Shown here: one piece after another, positions 1-7,038 of the stretch
Layout: each line of letters opens with the position of its first letter
How positions within the stretch are numbered: position 1 is the stretch's first letter
DNA from: Planktothrix sp. UBA8402
Lineage (GTDB): Bacteria; Cyanobacteriota; Cyanobacteriia; Cyanobacteriales; Microcoleaceae
Direction of reading: 5' to 3'
Assembly: GCA_003456035.1 (NCBI GenBank)
Contig: DMPJ01000386.1
Coordinates: forward strand, 1-8,689
Length of the DNA: 8,689 bases
The notes under the pieces: model-generated
What the model was told of the DNA's origin: nothing
Database searches by the model: none
Seen by the model: only the letters and a program-made list of their open reading frames with translations
Program-made: the position numbers and the translations under genes

Positions 1-148
1 ATCTGTGGAAGTTGAACAAGTCAATCAACCTCCCACCCCCCTCCAGTTTCGCTTGCTTTGCCATCTAACGGCAAAAGTGAAAGTGGATGATCATTTTTGT
101 CCATTTTCTACGGAATTGTATCAACCTCTGGTGCGATCAAAAAATTAA
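1..148 (+). CDS. 3' end of an unidentified protein gene (partial)
   Basis: An open frame runs in from the left edge (first full codon at 2) and ends at TAA 146-148, giving 48 C-terminal residues that begin SVEVEQVNQPPTPL and end YQPLVRSKN. The gene start lies outside the window. The codons look natural for the genome and the frame ends before the very AT-rich promoter-like region of the next gene, which supports a real coding end. I do not recognise the family: there is no obvious motif, membrane segment or signal. The tail has a proline-rich turn, then alternating hydrophobic and charged residues that could form beta strands. It could also be a chance open frame, since 48 codons is short. 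Confidence 0.6.
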   Translation, partial: SVEVEQVNQPPTPLQFRLLCHLTAKVKVDDHFCPFSTELYQPLVRSKN

Positions 149-191
149 TAATCAGATTAATTTAATTTTCCTTGTTAATTTTTGATTCCTA

Positions 192-220
192 TTGTTAAGA
201 ATCTTAAATTTATTTATACT
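192..220 (+). promoter_or_regulatory. Sigma70-type promoter for the SSADH gene
   Basis: TTGTTA (192-197) and TATACT (215-220) are separated by exactly 17 bases. The -10 matches TATAAT at five of six positions. A start site near 227 would give a leader of about 115 bases. The surrounding 149-341 region is strongly AT-rich and holds no gene. A second TTGTTAA occurs 20 bases upstream (172-178), forming a direct repeat with the -35 region. Inference from spacing and consensus only. Confidence 0.5.
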
Positions 221-222
221 AT

Positions 223-238
223 TGTACAGTTTTGTATC
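223..238 (+). promoter_or_regulatory. Possible NtcA-like site (imperfect)
   Basis: TGTA, eight bases, then TATC resembles the NtcA consensus (GTA-N8-TAC) with one mismatch in the core. NtcA is the cyanobacterial nitrogen regulator that responds to 2-oxoglutarate, the metabolite consumed by the downstream pathway, so the site is worth noting. It overlaps the predicted transcription start, which would fit repression rather than classical activation. A chance match in AT-rich DNA is quite possible. Confidence 0.22.
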
Positions 239-341
239 AAGTAATGAATCAGTAATCCCAGAATCGAAAATCAAGAGTTTTTAAGAGTTACGATAAAAAC
301 AGGTAAAACTTTAATTCTAAATCAAAACTAAACAATCAATT

Positions 342-1706
342 ATGGGCATTGCTACAATTAACCCGGCCACAGGGGAAACGGTAAAAACATTTACTCCCTT
401 GACGGATGCCGAAATTGACCACGCTTTAGCTCTGGCTGATCGCGCTTTTAAAGACTATCGGCGGGTATCCTTCAAACAGCGATCGCAATGGATGCAAAAC
501 GCAGCTAACCTGTTAGAAGAAAACGCCGAAACCTACGGCAAAATTATGACTTTGGAAATGGGAAAACCCATTACCTCAGCGATCGCAGAAGTCAAAAAAA
601 GTGCCTCGGTTTGTCGATATTATGCGGAAAATGCGGCTCAATTTCTCGCCGATGTTCCCGCAGAAAGTGACGCCAGTAATAGCTTTATTGCTTACGAACC
701 TTTGGGGGCAATTTTAGCGGTAATGCCTTGGAATTTTCCCTTCTGGCAAGTCTTCCGCTTCGCTGCACCCGCGTTAATGGCAGGAAATGTTGGTTTACTC
801 AAACACGCTTCTAACGTGCCTCAATGCGCCTTAGCTATTGGGGAAATTTTCCAAAATGCCGGATTTCCTCAAGGAGTATTTCAAACATTATTAGTCGGGT
901 CTAATAAAGTCGCTCAAATTATTACCGATGATCGCGTCAAAGCGGGAACTTTAACCGGAAGTGAACCCGCAGGCGCTAGTTTAGCATCTTTAGCGGGTCA
1001 AAATATTAAAAAAACCGTTTTAGAATTAGGAGGAAGTGATCCGTTTATTGTGTTAGAAACGGCGGATATAAATGCAGCAGTAGAAGCCGCCGTTACCGCC
1101 CGAATGTTAAATAATGGACAGTCTTGTATTGCGGCAAAACGGTTTATTTTAATGTCTACAATTGCCGATGAATTTGAAAGTCGTATGGCGGAGAAATTTG
1201 CGGCTTTAAAAATCGGTGATCCGATGTTAGCTGATACCGAAGTCGGGCCCTTAGCAACCCCCGATATTTTAACAGAATTGCACCAACAGGTTCAAATCTG
1301 TGTTGAAGCCGGAGCTAAGGTATTAACTGGAGGTCAACCTATTCAACGTCCAGGAAATTTTTATCCGCCCACAATTTTGACTCAAATTCCTGATGGAACA
1401 CCTGCTTACAGTGAAGAATTCTTTGGGCCAGTAGCATTAATATTCAGGGTTAATGGTTTAGATGAAGCTATTACCCTTGCTAACAGCACGATCTTTGGTT
1501 TGGGTGCGAGTGCTTGGACAACAAATCAAGTCGAACAAGAGCGTTTAATTCGAGAATTAGAAGCCGGGGCGGTGTTTATTAATGGTTTAGTAAAATCCGA
1601 TCCTCGCTTACCATTTGGCGGGATCAAACGTTCTGGTTATGGACGAGAATTGAGCAGCCAAGGTATTCACGAATTTGTGAATATTAAAACTGTTTGGATC
1701 AAATAG
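342..1706 (+). CDS. gabD: Succinate-semialdehyde dehydrogenase (NADP-type)
   Basis: An aldehyde dehydrogenase superfamily enzyme of 454 residues that oxidises succinic semialdehyde to succinate in the cytoplasm. Visible ALDH landmarks: PWNFPFW with oxyanion Asn131; LLKHASN with cofactor-binding Lys154 and Ser157, where NAD-preferring enzymes usually have Glu, so NADP is likely; TGSEPAG at the nucleotide site; LELGG with Glu228; GQSC with catalytic Cys262; EEFFGPV near the C-terminus. The length and the Glu228/Cys262 numbering match what I recall for the characterised Synechococcus PCC 7002 enzyme, and it is shorter than E. coli GabD (about 480). The start ATG is the first in frame, without a Shine-Dalgarno site, which is common in cyanobacteria. 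The 2-oxoglutarate decarboxylase gene follows after 91 bp and makes its substrate. Other semialdehydes are possible side substrates. Confidence 0.92.
   Translation: MGIATINPATGETVKTFTPLTDAEIDHALALADRAFKDYRRVSFKQRSQWMQNAANLLEENAETYGKIMTLEMGKPITSAIAEVKKSASVCRYYAENAAQFLADVPAESDASNSFIAYEPLGAILAVMPWNFPFWQVFRFAAPALMAGNVGLLKHASNVPQCALAIGEIFQNAGFPQGVFQTLLVGSNKVAQIITDDRVKAGTLTGSEPAGASLASLAGQNIKKTVLELGGSDPFIVLETADINAAVEAAVTARMLNNGQSCIAAKRFILMSTIADEFESRMAEKFAALKIGDPMLADTEVGPLATPDILTELHQQVQICVEAGAKVLTGGQPIQRPGNFYPPTILTQIPDGTPAYSEEFFGPVALIFRVNGLDEAITLANSTIFGLGASAWTTNQVEQERLIRELEAGAVFINGLVKSDPRLPFGGIKRSGYGRELSSQGIHEFVNIKTVWIK
479..486. repeat. HIP1 octamer, first of nine copies
   Basis: GCGATCGC, the highly iterated palindrome of cyanobacterial genomes, occurs at 479, 579, 2365, 4199, 4425, 6770, 7680, 7779 and 8199 (start positions). 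All nine lie inside genes. Nine copies in 8.7 kb is far above chance for this base composition and is the best single sign that the DNA is cyanobacterial. Confidence 0.9.
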
Positions 1707-1711
1707 CGCAC

Positions 1712-1754
1712 TAGAAACCGGGTTTATATTATCCGGTCATAAACCCGGTTTCTA
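1712..1754. repeat. Perfect 16-bp inverted repeat between the SSADH and decarboxylase genes
   Basis: TAGAAACCGGGTTTAT (1712-1727) is followed, after an 11-base loop, by its exact reverse complement (1739-1754). In RNA this is a very stable 16-bp hairpin just six bases after the SSADH stop. There is no T tract after it, so it is not a canonical intrinsic terminator. It may act as an mRNA-stabilising or processing element, a partial terminator, or a small dispersed repeat. Its core AGAAACCGGGTTT recurs at 8629-8641. Confidence 0.85.
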
Positions 1755-1797
1755 AATTGGGTGTACAAATATCAAATTCCATTTATATTATAACATC

Positions 1798-3435
1798 ATG
1801 AACACAGCACAACTGTTAGTTAAATGTTTAGAAAATGAAGGAGTCGAGTATATTTTTGGGGTTCCAGGAGAGGAAAATATGCAAATCCTGGAATGCTTAA
1901 AAACCTCCTCAATTAAATTTATTACCACTCGTCATGAACAGGGCGCTGCATTTATGGCTGATGTTTATGGTCGGTTAACTGGAAGGGCTGGAGTTTGTTT
2001 ATCAACTTTAGGCCCGGGAGCAACAAATTTAATGACCGGGGTTGCTGATGCGAATTTAGATGGAGCACCTTTAGTTGCAATTACGGGTCAAGTGGGAACC
2101 GATAGAATGCACATTGAATCCCATCAATATTTGGATTTAGTGGCAATGTTTGCCCCGGTTACTAAATGGAATGCTCAAATTGTTCGCCCTAGTATTACTC
2201 CAGAAATTGTCAGAAAAGCGTTTAAATTAGCTCAAGCTGAAAAACCTGGGGCGGTGCATATTGATCTCCCGGAAAATATTGCTAGTATGGAGGTTGAAGG
2301 TTATCCTTTAAAACAAGATAAGCGAGAAAAAATTTATTCTGCTTATCAAAGTATGAATGAAGCAGCGATCGCAATTTCTAAAGCCAATAATCCCCTAATA
2401 TTAGTCGGAAATGGAGCAATTCGTGCCCATGCGAGTGCAGCTTTAACGGAATTTGCCACCCAACTGAATATCCCCGTTGTTAATACTTTTATGGGCAAAG
2501 GAATGATTCCTTATACCCATCCTTTAGCCCTATGGACAACAGGATTACAACTGCGGGATTATATTAGTTGTGGTTTTGATAAATCTGATTTAATCATTGC
2601 TGTTGGCTATGATTTAATTGAATATTCCCCGAAAAAATGGAATCCTCAAGGCAAAATTCCGATTGTTCATATTGGTGAAACTCCCGCCGAAGTTGATAGC
2701 AGTTATATTCCTATTGCTGAAATTATTGGGGATATTTCTGACTCTCTCCAAGAGATTTTAAGACGTTCAGACCGTACCGGAAAACCCGAACCTTATGCCT
2801 TAAAATTAAGAACGGATATTCGCAATAATTACGAATGTTATGCTAATGATGATGGTTTTCCGATTAAACCCCAAAAAATTATTTATGATTTGCGTCAAGT
2901 CATGGGCCCAGAAGATATTGTGATTTCAGATGTCGGCGCTCATAAAATGTGGATGGCGAGACATTATCACTGTGAAACTCCGAATACTTGTTTAATTTCT
3001 AATGGATTTGCGGCGATGGGAATTGCCATTCCGGGTGCAGTTGCGGCTAAATTAGTTTATCCTAATCGGAAGGTGGTAGCGGTAACAGGAGACGGCGGAT
3101 TTATGATGAATAATCAAGAACTTGAAACCGCTTTAAGAGTGGGAACTCCCTTTGTTACCCTCGTCTTTAATGATGGCGGTTATGGATTAATTGAATGGAA
3201 ACAAAATGACCAATTTGGTGAATCCTGTTTTGTGAAATTTGGGAATCCTGATTTTGTGAAATTTGCGGAAAGTATGGGATTAAAAGGTTATCGAGTTGAA
3301 GCTACAACCGATTTAGTTCCTATTCTTAAAGAAGCCCTAAATCAAGATGTTCCAGTTGTGATTGATTGTCCCGTAGACTATAACGAAAATTCTCGATTTA
3401 GTCAACGTTCTGGCGGCTTATGTTGTCCTATATAA
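1798..3435 (+). CDS. 2-oxoglutarate decarboxylase (ThDP-dependent, acetolactate-synthase-like)
   Basis: A 545-residue thiamine-diphosphate enzyme of the acetolactate synthase/pyruvate oxidase fold. N-terminal ThDP-binding domain about 1-170 with FGVPGEEN and catalytic Glu47 in TTRHEQGAAFMAD; central domain about 190-330 (LVGNGAIRA near 200); C-terminal ThDP domain about 365-530 with GDG 431-433 and Asn458 of NDGGYG, which bind Mg-ThDP. By homology alone it would be called acetolactate synthase. Adjacency to SSADH and resemblance to Synechococcus PCC 7002 A2770 point to 2-oxoglutarate decarboxylase, which yields succinic semialdehyde and CO2. With the upstream gene this replaces 2-oxoglutarate dehydrogenase and succinyl-CoA synthetase. 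No acetolactate synthase small subunit (ilvN) is nearby. The ATG has no Shine-Dalgarno site; TATATT at 1785-1790 is too close for a normal leader. Substrate specificity is inferred from context, not proven by residues I can see. Confidence 0.85.
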   Translation: MNTAQLLVKCLENEGVEYIFGVPGEENMQILECLKTSSIKFITTRHEQGAAFMADVYGRLTGRAGVCLSTLGPGATNLMTGVADANLDGAPLVAITGQVGTDRMHIESHQYLDLVAMFAPVTKWNAQIVRPSITPEIVRKAFKLAQAEKPGAVHIDLPENIASMEVEGYPLKQDKREKIYSAYQSMNEAAIAISKANNPLILVGNGAIRAHASAALTEFATQLNIPVVNTFMGKGMIPYTHPLALWTTGLQLRDYISCGFDKSDLIIAVGYDLIEYSPKKWNPQGKIPIVHIGETPAEVDSSYIPIAEIIGDISDSLQEILRRSDRTGKPEPYALKLRTDIRNNYECYANDDGFPIKPQKIIYDLRQVMGPEDIVISDVGAHKMWMARHYHCETPNTCLISNGFAAMGIAIPGAVAAKLVYPNRKVVAVTGDGGFMMNNQELETALRVGTPFVTLVFNDGGYGLIEWKQNDQFGESCFVKFGNPDFVKFAESMGLKGYRVEATTDLVPILKEALNQDVPVVIDCPVDYNENSRFSQRSGGLCCPI

Positions 3436-3473
3436 TCCCGTTGTTTTGATGCTACTATAGCTACGCACTCTTA

Positions 3474-3507
3474 GAACACCGGAACACCGGATCTGGGAAC
3501 AGGGAAC
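3474..3507 (+). repeat. Short tandem repeats in the convergent intergenic region
   Basis: GAACACCG occurs twice in tandem (3474-3489), and a few bases later GGGAACA is followed by GGGAAC (3495-3507). They lie between the convergent decarboxylase and ddl genes and read like slippage-prone intergenic filler. No function can be assigned. Confidence 0.5.
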
Positions 3508-3539
3508 GGGTTTATCTTAAGCCTAAAATCCCTGTTTTT
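3499..3539 (+). terminator. Candidate intrinsic terminator after the decarboxylase gene
   Basis: ACAGGG (3499-3504) can pair with CCCTGT (3530-3535), and the 3' arm runs into a T run at 3535-3539. An alternative inner pairing exists (GGGTTTA 3508-3514 with TAAA and CCC at 3524-3532). The site is about 65-100 bases after the stop at 3435 and lies between convergent genes, where a terminator is expected. The loop is long (25 bases), so strength is uncertain. Confidence 0.4.
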
Positions 3540-3617
3540 ATCCTAGATAATATCCCCTTAAATCCCCATTAAAAAGGAGAACTAAAAAGTTTAATCCCGT
3601 TTAATTTCTGAATGTCT

Positions 3618-4664
3618 TTATAATGCAAATTGGATTAATTGATGCACCAATTCAGGGAAAGGAACCCCCGTTGCCGCCCAAAGTTGAGGATACATACTCG
3701 TAGCGGTAAAACCGGGCAGGGTGTTAATTTCATTAATTAAAATTTCTCCGGTGTTTTCAATATAGAAAAAGTCAACCCGTCCTAACCCGGCTGCATCAAC
3801 AGCTAAAAATGCTTCCACAGCCATTTGTTTAATTTTATTGGCAATTTCATCACTAATTTTTGCGGGGATAAATAGATCGGCTTTGCCTGCGGTGTATTTG
3901 GTTTCATAATCGTAGAAATCACTATTAAAGGTAATTTCCCCAACCACAGAAGCTTTAGGTCTATCTGTTCCTAATACTGCACATTCTACTTCCCTAGCTA
4001 TTACTCCCGCCTCTACAATGATCCGCCGATCATAACTAGCCGCGTTATCTAAAGCTCTTTCTAATTCTTGACGGTTTCTAACTTTAGAAATCCCGACGGA
4101 TGAACCTAAATTTGCCGGTTTAACAAAACAAGGATAACCTAATTCTGCTTCTAATTGATCACATAATTTAGGGAAAATACAGGGGTTTGAATAAATTTGC
4201 GATCGCATCACTAATTTATATTTAACTTGGGGTAAACCTGCTTGAGCAAATGCCATTTTCATCGCTATTTTATCCATACCAATAGCAGAACCCAATACCC
4301 CAGAACCCACAAAGGGAACCTGCATTAAAGTTAATAATCCTTGAATAGTGCCATCCTCTCCATTGGGGCCGTGTAAAATCGGAAACCAAAGGTCAATTTC
4401 TGATAAATTAATATTTTGAGGAATGCGATCGCGACGTTCAGCTTCATCGTCAATTAAGAGAGGTTTTCCCGACCCTAAAACCTGTTGGGCAATTTCGCTA
4501 TCTTTCCAAACCCCATTTTTTTGAATATATACGGGTAGCACTTCGTATCGAGTTACATTTTCATCGGTTGTTAATGCTTTGGCGATGGCTTGTGCGGAAC
4601 TAATAGAAACTTCATGTTCCCCGGAACATCCACCAAATAATAATCCCACGCGTAATTTAGTCAT
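3618..4664 (-). CDS. ddl: D-alanine--D-alanine ligase
   Basis: An ATP-grasp ligase of 348 residues that joins two D-alanines in the cytoplasm for the peptidoglycan stem peptide. Visible motifs: N-terminal [10 protein letters not shown] (Glu16, first D-Ala site); [13 protein letters not shown] about 98-109; [12 protein letters not shown] about 180-191 (ATP and phosphate loop); DYETKY with Tyr257, the tyrosine typical of D-Ala-D-Ala rather than D-Ala-D-lactate ligases; GRVDFF with Arg296 and Asp298; [13 protein letters not shown] with the Mg-binding Glu312 and Asn314. Length is normal for the family and it appears intact. The ATG lacks a clear Shine-Dalgarno site. The DUF309 gene lies 102 bp upstream in the same direction, but the gap is filled with palindromic repeats, so co-transcription is uncertain. 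No vancomycin-resistance genes are nearby. Confidence 0.95.
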   Translation of the reverse strand: MTKLRVGLLFGGCSGEHEVSISSAQAIAKALTTDENVTRYEVLPVYIQKNGVWKDSEIAQQVLGSGKPLLIDDEAERRDRIPQNINLSEIDLWFPILHGPNGEDGTIQGLLTLMQVPFVGSGVLGSAIGMDKIAMKMAFAQAGLPQVKYKLVMRSQIYSNPCIFPKLCDQLEAELGYPCFVKPANLGSSVGISKVRNRQELERALDNAASYDRRIIVEAGVIAREVECAVLGTDRPKASVVGEITFNSDFYDYETKYTAGKADLFIPAKISDEIANKIKQMAVEAFLAVDAAGLGRVDFFYIENTGEILINEINTLPGFTATSMYPQLWAATGVPFPELVHQLIQFAL

Positions 4665-4680
4665 AAGTCATCTGAATCAT

Positions 4681-4694
4681 TTATCAGTTATCAG
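4681..4694. repeat. Two heptamer units (TTATCAG) upstream of ddl
   Basis: TTATCAG is repeated twice in tandem (on the other strand CTGATAA). This resembles the short tandemly repeated repetitive (STRR) heptamers known in filamentous cyanobacteria, but with only two units it may be chance or an eroded tract. It lies 17 bases before the ddl start. Confidence 0.35.
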
Positions 4695-4729
4695 TGTAAG
4701 AGTTAATTTGATATTTTGACACTCGCATA

Positions 4730-4753
4730 GAGCCCGGTCGGGCTCACTACGAC
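4730..4753 (+). repeat. 24-bp palindromic repeat, copy 1
   Basis: GAGCCCGGTCGGGCTC followed by ACTACGAC; the first 16 bases fold into a GAGCCC/GGGCTC hairpin with a four-base loop. An identical copy starts 42 bases later. It lies between ddl and the DUF309 gene. The GC-rich sequence stands out from its AT-rich surroundings, as expected for a dispersed repetitive element. It could act as a hairpin at the 3' end of DUF309 transcripts. Confidence 0.85.
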
Positions 4754-4766
4754 CTAAACAAAGATA

Positions 4767-5192
4767 TCATTGAGCCCGGTCGGGCTCACTACGACTTGCT
4801 TGAATTTTCGGTAATTTTAAACCCTGAACAACTCCTTGAGGATCTATTAAGGGTAAAAAATCCTCTACTTTTTCCGCCCCGGCTATTTGTAATGCTTTTA
4901 AAAGTTGGCTAGTTTCCTCCATCAATTGTTCTACGTTAATCCCACTATAATCAGGATAATAATAGTCTAATTTTGCCAGTCCTTCCCCCATTAAAATCAC
5001 AGCCCCTTTCCAATTTTTTTGACTTAAATGATAGAGTCCGACGGCGATTTGTAAAACCCCTTGATAGAATTTTTTTTCCGGTTGTGGTGCTTCCATCCAC
5101 AAAGCCTCTAAGGTGTCGTGACAAGCATAGAATTGTTGTTGATTAAATTCTTCAACTCCTTGCCAAAACTCCTGGGGAATTTCTGCTTCCAT
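4767..5192 (-). CDS. DUF309 family protein
   Basis: A small, soluble, mostly helical protein of 141 residues. The DUF309 signature is clear: FWQGVEEFNQQQFYACHDTLEALW (about 9-32), with the usual His and Glu of the family's H-x-x-L-E-x-x-W pattern, then YQGVLQIAVGLYHLSQKNWKGA (about 43-64) and a GxxxL segment. The family is widespread in cyanobacteria and its biochemical role is unknown; I assign none. The start is well supported: GAGGAG lies 9 bases upstream of the ATG, a rare good Shine-Dalgarno site in this window. The last nine residues (ending SEPDRAQ) come largely from copy 2 of the 24-bp repeat, so the native C-terminus was probably different. ftrC lies 103 bp upstream in the same direction; co-transcription is possible. 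Confidence 0.88.
   Translation of the reverse strand: MEAEIPQEFWQGVEEFNQQQFYACHDTLEALWMEAPQPEKKFYQGVLQIAVGLYHLSQKNWKGAVILMGEGLAKLDYYYPDYSGINVEQLMEETSQLLKALQIAGAEKVEDFLPLIDPQGVVQGLKLPKIQASRSEPDRAQ
4772..4795 (+). repeat. 24-bp palindromic repeat, copy 2, inside the end of the DUF309 gene
   Basis: Identical to copy 1 over all 24 bases, separated from it by 18 unrelated bases. This copy lies within the DUF309 coding frame and encodes about eight of its last residues on the - strand; the stop (4767-4769) lies three bases beyond the repeat. Confidence 0.85.
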
Positions 5193-5201
5193 GAATTTAA
5201 A

Positions 5202-5207
5202 CTCCTC
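5202..5207 (-). promoter_or_regulatory. Ribosome binding site of the DUF309 gene
   Basis: GAGGAG on the - strand, 9 bases before the ATG at 5192. It fixes the start codon and is the clearest Shine-Dalgarno sequence in the window. Confidence 0.7.
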
Positions 5208-5295
5208 ACCAAAAACCAGATATTAGTCAGAATAAACTAACTATATATCTCTCTAAAATTTAACACCTAATACCGACACCAACATCAGATAATTA

Positions 5296-5658
5296 TTACA
5301 TTGTGGAGCGAACTTGTTCAATTTCTTCTAGGGAAATTTTTTGTTGATCTCCAGCAAAATCATTGTCAGGGGTTAGGAATAACATACAATGACATTCTTT
5401 GCGTTCTCGCATGGGAACACAGGGACAATTCCAGAAAGTATTTTTGACCTCAGCTTCTTTATCTTCATAATGACGACAAGGACAAAGAGGTGCTCCTAAC
5501 TCGTCTTTATGTTTAGCTAAACCTTCAATCACAACAGCAGTAACCGAAGGTTCGACGCAAAAGTAAGTTCCCGTGCGTCGGGCGTACTGTTCTGAGAAGT
5601 TCTTCATTGCTTCCAAGCTCTTTTGACTGGCTAATTTATCGTTGGTTTGTGTGTTCAT
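5296..5658 (-). CDS. ftrC: Ferredoxin:thioredoxin reductase, catalytic (beta) chain
   Basis: A 120-residue iron-sulfur protein that passes electrons from photosystem-I-reduced ferredoxin to thioredoxins, and so controls light regulation of metabolism. The diagnostic cysteine pattern is complete: CPC 59-61, CPC 78-80 and CHC 89-91. By comparison with the Synechocystis enzyme, Cys59, 78, 80 and 89 should hold the [4Fe-4S] cluster, Cys61 and Cys91 form the redox-active disulfide, and His90 helps position the cluster. An additional Cys34 lies in the N-terminal part. Length is normal (about 115-120). It works as a heterodimer with the variable chain FtrV, which is not in this window. The ATG has no Shine-Dalgarno site. 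A good promoter lies just upstream, so it is probably its own transcription unit. Confidence 0.96.
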   Translation of the reverse strand: MNTQTNDKLASQKSLEAMKNFSEQYARRTGTYFCVEPSVTAVVIEGLAKHKDELGAPLCPCRHYEDKEAEVKNTFWNCPCVPMRERKECHCMLFLTPDNDFAGDQQKISLEEIEQVRSTM

Positions 5659-5688
5659 GGATCGGTGTGTAATTTGTATAACAATATT

Positions 5689-5716
5689 ATTTTAATTGTA
5701 CCGCAATTGGTGTCAA
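5689..5716 (-). promoter_or_regulatory. Sigma70-type promoter for ftrC
   Basis: On the - strand, TTGACA (plus positions 5711-5716, perfect -35) is followed after 16 bases by TAAAAT (5689-5694, five of six to TATAAT). A start near 5682 gives a leader of about 25 bases. It suggests ftrC is transcribed separately from the DUF58 gene. Confidence 0.55.
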
Positions 5717-5762
5717 TTTGAAAATAAACAGGAGAAAGGATAAGTTAATCCTGATCAATTGG

Positions 5763-6944
5763 CTAAAAATTGGATTTTCTCAAGGAAGATTGTAGTTGAG
5801 ATTTTAGAGATTTATCGGGAATAATTTCTAATCCTAAAGCAGATAACTTTTGGCTTTGAGTATCAGTTGTTTCCCTAGATAATATTGAAGAAGAATTTGG
5901 CCAAAGTAACCAACGACTTCCCCTGGGCAATGTTTTTAAAGATTCGGGATTTTGAGTTAACCAAATTATCGGAAAATTAGGCAGATTTTCGACAACTCTA
6001 TCTTCCCCTAATTTAACATCAGCTAAGGTATACAAAACCACTCGATTTCCAGAAATTAGTCCGGTTTTTGCTGTCCATAACTGTACATTTAATTGACTAT
6101 GGGACGCATAAAAATATAAAGAGGCGGCGGCAATTACGGCTTGTTCAAAATCATCTGGTTGCCAGAAAAAACTACTATCTAAACTAATAATAACTTCCTG
6201 ACCTCCATTAGAAGTTTCTAATTCCCTAACTCGTAATTCTCCATAACGCGCACTAGAACGCCAATGAATTAAACGGGTAGAATCACCATAACGATAGGGT
6301 CTTAAAGTGCGGGTAATCCCTTCGTTTGCCATTTGAAACTGGCGATTTTCATAGACATTTGGGTTATAATCTTGCCCCATTTCATCAATTATAGGACAGG
6401 TGGCTAAGGGTAAAACTAACGGATAAACAATCGCCGTTGCTGGTGCTTCTTGTTCTCGACTACACCAAAATAATCCTAGGGGTGTGGCGGTTCTTAATTG
6501 CACTCCCATCCAATGATAAATTCCGCGTTTTTGGGTGGGAATATAAGTTACCCATTGACGAGATTGATGGGGAGGTAAAAGTTCAATCACCGTTGCGGAT
6601 TTTCCTAAATTTGGGGGTAATAAATCCTGAAATTGAATTAGAGTTTTAGCTTTGTTAGTAGAATTTTCAATAGTTAATTCTAGGGTTAAATCATCTCCCA
6701 CACTGACGGGAGGAATTGTTTCTCGTCGAATTTTTAGGGATAATAGGGCCCGTTGAGGTAAAATAGCAGCGATCGCTAATAAAGCAAAACTAATTCCACT
6801 AATTACATATAACCATCCCGCCATTGTATTAGTAGCCGAGCCAAAGAAAAATATAGATAATCCGATCAGTAATCCGCCACTATAAGCAGGAGCTACGGCA
6901 TGAAATTCTAACCAACGTTGCAATTTAAACCGATTTTTTTTCAT
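5763..6944 (-). CDS. DUF58 domain membrane protein
   Basis: A 393-residue protein with two membrane helices near the N-terminus (about 20-38 and 43-62), then a beta-rich region (about 75-160: VSVGDDLTLELTIEN and similar) and the DUF58 signature RPYRYGDSTRLIHWRSSAR (215-233). After it comes a von Willebrand-A-like start, VIISLDSS (251-258). DUF58 proteins usually sit beside a MoxR AAA+ ATPase and transglutaminase-like proteins and are thought to act in envelope or complex-assembly functions; the exact role is unknown. Neither partner is within this window, although the cyanobacterial family often occurs alone. The N-terminus is followed on the other side by a 582-bp region with the omega-RNA-like element. 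Start ATG is the first in frame; the leader is about 20 bases and has no Shine-Dalgarno site. It appears full length. Confidence 0.88.
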   Translation of the reverse strand: MKKNRFKLQRWLEFHAVAPAYSGGLLIGLSIFFFGSATNTMAGWLYVISGISFALLAIAAILPQRALLSLKIRRETIPPVSVGDDLTLELTIENSTNKAKTLIQFQDLLPPNLGKSATVIELLPPHQSRQWVTYIPTQKRGIYHWMGVQLRTATPLGLFWCSREQEAPATAIVYPLVLPLATCPIIDEMGQDYNPNVYENRQFQMANEGITRTLRPYRYGDSTRLIHWRSSARYGELRVRELETSNGGQEVIISLDSSFFWQPDDFEQAVIAAASLYFYASHSQLNVQLWTAKTGLISGNRVVLYTLADVKLGEDRVVENLPNFPIIWLTQNPESLKTLPRGSRWLLWPNSSSILSRETTDTQSQKLSALGLEIIPDKSLKSQLQSSLRKSNF

Positions 6945-6971
6945 GAGAAAAGGTAATTGAGAACAAGGGAG

Positions 6972-7000
6972 ATTAAAGTTGGGTTACGAAATTTTTACAA
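6972..7000 (-). promoter_or_regulatory. Sigma70-type promoter for the DUF58 gene
   Basis: On the - strand TTGTAA (plus 6995-7000) and TTTAAT (6972-6977) are 17 bases apart, and the start codon lies about 27 bases beyond the -10. On the + strand GGTTAC occurs at 6982-6987 and 7002-7007, a direct repeat at 20-base spacing flanking the -35, which could be an operator or chance. Confidence 0.45.
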
Positions 7001-7038
7001 AGGTTACAGGAGAGGGATATATTCTTTATCGGAAAAAT

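Noticed and set aside
1712..1754. Intrinsic terminator between the two TCA-bypass genes
   Set aside because: The hairpin is strong but no T tract follows on either strand, so I list it as an inverted repeat only.
1798..3435. Acetolactate synthase large subunit (ilvB)
   Set aside because: The fold fits, but adjacency to SSADH, absence of ilvN and resemblance to the cyanobacterial 2-oxoglutarate decarboxylase make the decarboxylase more likely.
4730..4795. Minimal CRISPR array (two identical repeats with a short spacer)
   Set aside because: There are only two units, the 18-base spacer is too short, the repeat itself is a full palindrome, and one copy lies within a coding frame; no cas genes are nearby.
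6437..6649. Open frame of 70 codons on the + strand
   Set aside because: It lies wholly within the well-supported DUF58 gene on the opposite strand and its translation shows no recognisable motif.
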